A stretch of 64,000 nucleotides of DNA from Sphingomonas sp. Root241 (GTDB lineage Bacteria; Pseudomonadota; Alphaproteobacteria; Sphingomonadales; Sphingomonadaceae): NCBI RefSeq assembly GCF_001428865.1, contig NZ_LMIV01000001.1:244187-308186 (forward strand). The letters run 5' to 3'. Each line of letters starts with the position of its first letter. Position 1 is the stretch's first letter. The notes under the pieces were generated by a model, which worked only from the letters and a program-made list of their open reading frames with translations, was not told the origin of the DNA and made no database searches. Of the stretch, positions 61,107-64,000 are shown in pieces. A program made the translations under genes and the position numbers.

Positions 61107-62570
61107 ATGGCCACGAAGAATGCCGAGGCGCTCGCCGCCGCGAACAAGAAGTACGAATGGGGGTTCTCCTCCGATATCGAGCAGGAGTTCGCGCCCAAGG
61201 GGCTGAGCGAGGACACCGTCCGCTATATCAGTGCCAAGAAGAACGAGCCCGAATGGATGCTCGACTGGCGCCTGAAGGCGTTCCGCATGTGGCAGGAGAT
61301 GGAGCTTCCCTTATGGGCGAAGCTGCAGATCCCGCACATCGATTATCAGGACGCGTACTACTACGCCGAGCCGAAGCAGAAGAAGACCATCGGCAGCCTC
61401 GACGAGCTCGATCCCGAGATCCTGCGCGTCTACGAGAAGCTCGGCATTCCGATCGAGGAGCAGAAGGTGCTCGCCGGCGTCGAGGGCGCGCGGAAGGTCG
61501 CAGTCGACGCGGTGTTCGACAGCGTCTCGGTCGCGACCACTTTCCGCGAGGAGCTGAAGGCCGCCGGCGTCATCTTCCTGTCGATCAGCGAGGCGATCCG
61601 CGAATATCCCGAGCTGGTGAAGAAGTGGCTCGGCAAGGTCGTGCCGGTGCGCGACAATTTCTTCTCCGCGCTGAACTCGGCGGTCTTCTCGGACGGCACC
61701 TTCGTCTACATCCCGGAGGGCGTGCGCTGCCCGATGGAGCTGAGCACCTATTTCCGCATCAATGCCGAGAATACCGGCCAGTTCGAACGCACGCTGATCG
61801 TCGCCGACAAGGGGAGCTATGTCTCCTATCTCGAAGGCTGCACCGCGCCGATGCGCGACGAGAACCAGCTGCACGCCGCCGTGGTGGAGCTGGTCGCATT
61901 GGACGATGCCGAGATCAAATATTCGACCGTCCAGAACTGGTATCCCGGCGACGAGAACGGCGTCGGGGGCATCTTCAACTTCGTCACCAAGCGCGCCTTG
62001 TGCGCGGGCACGAACTCGAAGGTCAGCTGGACCCAGGTCGAGACCGGCAGCGCGATCACCTGGAAATACCCGTCGTGCATCCTGCAGGGCGACGGCTCGG
62101 TCGGCGAATTCTATTCGGTCGCAGTGACCAACGGCCGCCAGCAGGCCGATACCGGCACCAAGATGCTCCATATCGGCAAGAACACGCGATCGACGATCGT
62201 GTCGAAGGGCATCAGCGCCGGCCGCAGCGACAACACCTATCGCGGCAAGGTGCTGGTCAATGCCGGCGCCGAGAATGTCCGCAACTTCACGCAGTGCGAC
62301 AGCCTGTTGCTCGGCGACCAGTGCGGCGCGCACACCGTGCCGTACATCGAGGTGAAGAACCCGACCGCGCAGATCGAGCACGAGGCGACCACCTCGAAGA
62401 TCAGCGAGGACCAGATGTTCTACGCGATGCAGCGCGGACTCGACCAGGAGGCTGCAGTCGCGCTGATCGTCAACGGCTTCGCCCGCGAAGTGCTCAAGCA
62501 GCTGCCGATGGAATTCGCCGTCGAGGCGCAGAAGCTGCTGGGGATCTCCCTGGAGGGGTCCGTCGGGTGA
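61107..62570 (+). CDS. sufB: Fe-S cluster assembly protein SufB
   Basis: 487 residues. Family blocks: [60 protein letters not shown] and [20 protein letters not shown]. It forms the SufBCD scaffold that assembles Fe-S clusters; conserved cysteines such as the one in [20 protein letters not shown] lie in the barrel. The ATG at 61107 follows the Rrf2 stop by one base. In the usual order sufC follows directly; here two other genes intervene. Confidence 0.97.
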   Translation: MATKNAEALAAANKKYEWGFSSDIEQEFAPKGLSEDTVRYISAKKNEPEWMLDWRLKAFRMWQEMELPLWAKLQIPHIDYQDAYYYAEPKQKKTIGSLDELDPEILRVYEKLGIPIEEQKVLAGVEGARKVAVDAVFDSVSVATTFREELKAAGVIFLSISEAIREYPELVKKWLGKVVPVRDNFFSALNSAVFSDGTFVYIPEGVRCPMELSTYFRINAENTGQFERTLIVADKGSYVSYLEGCTAPMRDENQLHAAVVELVALDDAEIKYSTVQNWYPGDENGVGGIFNFVTKRALCAGTNSKVSWTQVETGSAITWKYPSCILQGDGSVGEFYSVAVTNGRQQADTGTKMLHIGKNTRSTIVSKGISAGRSDNTYRGKVLVNAGAENVRNFTQCDSLLLGDQCGAHTVPYIEVKNPTAQIEHEATTSKISEDQMFYAMQRGLDQEAAVALIVNGFAREVLKQLPMEFAVEAQKLLGISLEGSVG

Positions 62571-62587
62571 CCTGTCTTTCCCCAACG

Positions 62588-62697
62588 CGTCATGCCGGAC
62601 TTGTTCCGGCATCCACCATGCGGCCGGGCGATGCGCAAGAGGCGCCAGCTTCTCGCGCAGCCGCCCGGTGGGCCCCGGAACAAGTCCGGGGTGACGA
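62588..62697. repeat. Paired palindromic repeat (CCCGG-ACAAG family) after sufB
   Basis: Same unit pair as at 344-442: CGTCATGCCGGACTTGTTCC and, inverted, GGAACAAGTCCGGGGTGACG, about 50 bp apart. It lies in the sufB-to-unknown-gene gap inside what should be one operon. Confidence 0.75.
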
Positions 62698-62715
62698 TAG
62701 GGTGATCGAGGCCCG

Positions 62716-63231
62716 ATGATCCCCTTCGCCCTCCTCCTTCTCGCGCAGGACGTGCCTGCCGCGCCTCCCGCTGCCGAGGGGCAGGACGAAGAGATCGTCG
62801 TGCGCGCGCAGTTCGGGCTCACGACGATGCTGTTCGACAAGGGCGCCGACGGCAAGCTGCGCAATTGCCGGATCATGGTCTCCAGCGGCAGCCAGCGGCG
62901 CGACACCAATGCGTGCCAAGCGACGCCGGTCTGCTATGCCAAGACCGCCGACGAGGTCACCGATTGCCGCGAGATGACGTTCCTCGAACTGGCATCGGCC
63001 GCGACGCCAGGCGAGACGCGGCCAGCGGGTGCCGGGGTGTCGCAGGCCTTCACGCTGCCGAAGCTCACCGATCCGAAGCCGACGCTCGCGCCGGGCCAGG
63101 CCGGCCCGCTCGGTCTCTCCGAGCCGAGCCGCGAGACCGAGCGGCAGCGCGTCAAGCTGCCGCCCTTGCCCAAGCCGCCCTCGGATGGCCCGGTAATCCG
63201 CGTCGGGCCGGCGAAGGAGCTCGGCGAATGA
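62716..63231 (+). CDS. Unknown exported protein inside the suf locus
   Basis: 171 residues. A short signal-like start (MIPFALLLLAQDVPAAPP) is followed by DEEIVVRAQFGLTTMLFDKG, which resembles the TonB-plug-like motif of other proteins here, a Cys-containing middle (NCRIMVSSGSQRRDTNACQA, VCYAKTADEVTDCREMTF) and a Pro-rich C-terminus. I cannot assign a family. It lies between sufB and sufC in the same direction. Confidence 0.65.
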   Translation: MIPFALLLLAQDVPAAPPAAEGQDEEIVVRAQFGLTTMLFDKGADGKLRNCRIMVSSGSQRRDTNACQATPVCYAKTADEVTDCREMTFLELASAATPGETRPAGAGVSQAFTLPKLTDPKPTLAPGQAGPLGLSEPSRETERQRVKLPPLPKPPSDGPVIRVGPAKELGE

Positions 63232-63310
63232 TCCGTAGTCAGCGGCGCGCAAGCAGGGTTCGGGCAAGCATGGGGATGGGGCCGGTGTTCGGGCTCCCGG
63301 GAGTATCGCA

Positions 63311-63736
63311 ATGATGTTCGGAATGTTGTTCGCGCTTGCCGCTGCCCAGAATGCGGGCGGCGTCGTCGTCGAGGATACGCCGCAGATCGGCATCGCCACG
63401 CGCCATGCCCGCTGCATTGTCCGTCAGGTCGGCGTCGCGCCCGCCGCCGCATCGGCACGCGCGGCCAAGGTGGCGGAAGCGACCAGGGGTTGCCGCGAAT
63501 TCACCGAGGGCGATTTCACGCAGGGCCGCGTGATGCTGGGCGACCGCCCGGTCAATGCGCGCTGGTGGAGCCGGATGCGCGTGACGCTCGATGCGATCGA
63601 GGCGGATATCGCGGCCGCGATCGTCCAGCCCAAGCAATACAAGATCATCTGGGAACTCCCCGACGGCGGTCGGGTCGATGCCTATAACGCGCCCGAGCCG
63701 CTGAAGTCGGTGCGCCTGCTGACGGTGCCTCTGTAA
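63311..63736 (+). CDS. Unknown exported protein inside the suf locus, 2
   Basis: 141 residues. Weak signal-like N-terminus (MMFGMLFALAAAQNAGG), two cysteines (HARCIVRQVG, RGCREFTEGD) and a predicted alpha/beta remainder ending YNAPEPLKSVRLLTVPL. No family recognised. Its stop is one base before the sufC ATG, so it is translated from the same transcript. Similar small genes in the suf cluster may be a lineage trait (inference). Confidence 0.65.
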   Translation: MMFGMLFALAAAQNAGGVVVEDTPQIGIATRHARCIVRQVGVAPAAASARAAKVAEATRGCREFTEGDFTQGRVMLGDRPVNARWWSRMRVTLDAIEADIAAAIVQPKQYKIIWELPDGGRVDAYNAPEPLKSVRLLTVPL

Positions 63737-63737
63737 C

Positions 63738-64000
63738 ATGCTCAAGATCGACAATCTCCGCGCCGAAATCGACGGCAAGGAAATCCTCAAGGGGCTCAGC
63801 CTCGAAGTGAATGCGGGCGAGGTCCACGCGATCATGGGCCCCAACGGTGCCGGTAAGTCGACGCTCGGCTATGTGCTGGGCGGGCGCCCGGGCTACGAAC
63901 CGACCGGCGGCAGCGTGACCTTCGGCGGCGAGGACCTGCTCGAAATGGCCGCCCACGAACGCGCCGCGGCCGGTCTGTTCCTCGGCTTCCAATATCCGGT
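63738..64000 (+). CDS. sufC: Fe-S cluster assembly ATPase SufC (5' part, cut by window end)
   Basis: The first 87 codons are visible. ABC-type ATPase start MLKIDNLRAEIDGKEILKGL, then Walker A in IMGPNGAGKSTLGYVLGGRP, then GLFLGFQYPV with the Q-loop. SufC is the ATPase of the SufBCD scaffold. The start one base after the preceding stop suggests coupling. The gene is incomplete only because the window ends. Confidence 0.94.
   Translation, partial: MLKIDNLRAEIDGKEILKGLSLEVNAGEVHAIMGPNGAGKSTLGYVLGGRPGYEPTGGSVTFGGEDLLEMAAHERAAAGLFLGFQYP

Overview
The window is high-GC, densely coded chromosomal DNA from an alphaproteobacterium, most probably a sphingomonad (Sphingomonas or a close relative). This rests on several things seen together: the gene order tsaB-rimI-mucR-fur-plsC-miaB-phoH-ybeY-corC-lnt-metK-trmB, a MucR/Ros regulator, TonB-receptor-style 'EIVVTG' motifs, an Rrf2-sufB-sufC locus, a CopA/CopB copper oxidase pair, and many GC-rich palindromic intergenic repeats. 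I ran no database search; species-level placement is inference.

Layout. 1-6.7 kb: a GIY-YIG protein, then the class I ribonucleotide reductase genes nrdB and nrdA on the minus strand, with a run of overlapping small membrane-protein genes ahead of nrdB and a candidate NrdR box ahead of nrdA. 6.7-19.4 kb: metabolic and housekeeping genes (HxlR regulator/reductase pair, amidase, acyl-CoA dehydrogenase, Sua5/TsaC, aquaporin, MsrA, GalE, PAP2 phosphatase, a ZnuD-like TonB receptor). 19.5-23.2 kb: an ECF sigma factor, a von Willebrand lipoprotein and a membrane-anchored TPR protein in one direction. 23.2-33.3 kb: a copper-resistance island. CueR, a CopA-type P-ATPase, CopD and CopC lie on the minus strand. 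A CnrY-CnrX-CnrH-like sensor/anti-sigma/sigma trio, a Tat-exported multicopper oxidase and CopB lie on the plus strand. The island is edged on both sides by gene debris: a copB/acyltransferase chimera on the left, and a cytochrome c relic plus an IS66 relic on the right. It ends near a tRNA-Lys gene.

33.6-50.6 kb holds exodeoxyribonuclease III and the conserved alphaproteobacterial housekeeping run (tRNA modification, rRNA maturation, lipoprotein acylation, SAM synthesis, phospholipid synthesis, Fur and MucR). It is interrupted by two degenerate EAL-domain proteins and by a VOC/PHA/sugar-dehydrogenase group. 50.7-59.4 kb carries a NifU-type Fe-S scaffold, an M16 protease, a long-chain acyl-CoA synthetase, gamma-glutamyltransferase and PyrD. 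59.6-64 kb has an AraC-type regulator and the start of the SUF Fe-S operon (Rrf2 regulator, sufB, two unknown genes, sufC cut by the window end).

Most distinctive: (1) a CnrYXH-type signalling trio joined to copper rather than cobalt/nickel genes, with all five CnrX metal ligands at matching spacing; (2) two near-identical CueR-type promoters with 19-bp spacers that tie the two divergent copper operons together; (3) a sigma/vWA/TPR module in which two proteins carry TonB-receptor-like VVTG motifs; (4) several families of long palindromic repeats, one inside the tsaC coding region and one itself containing a perfect palindrome.
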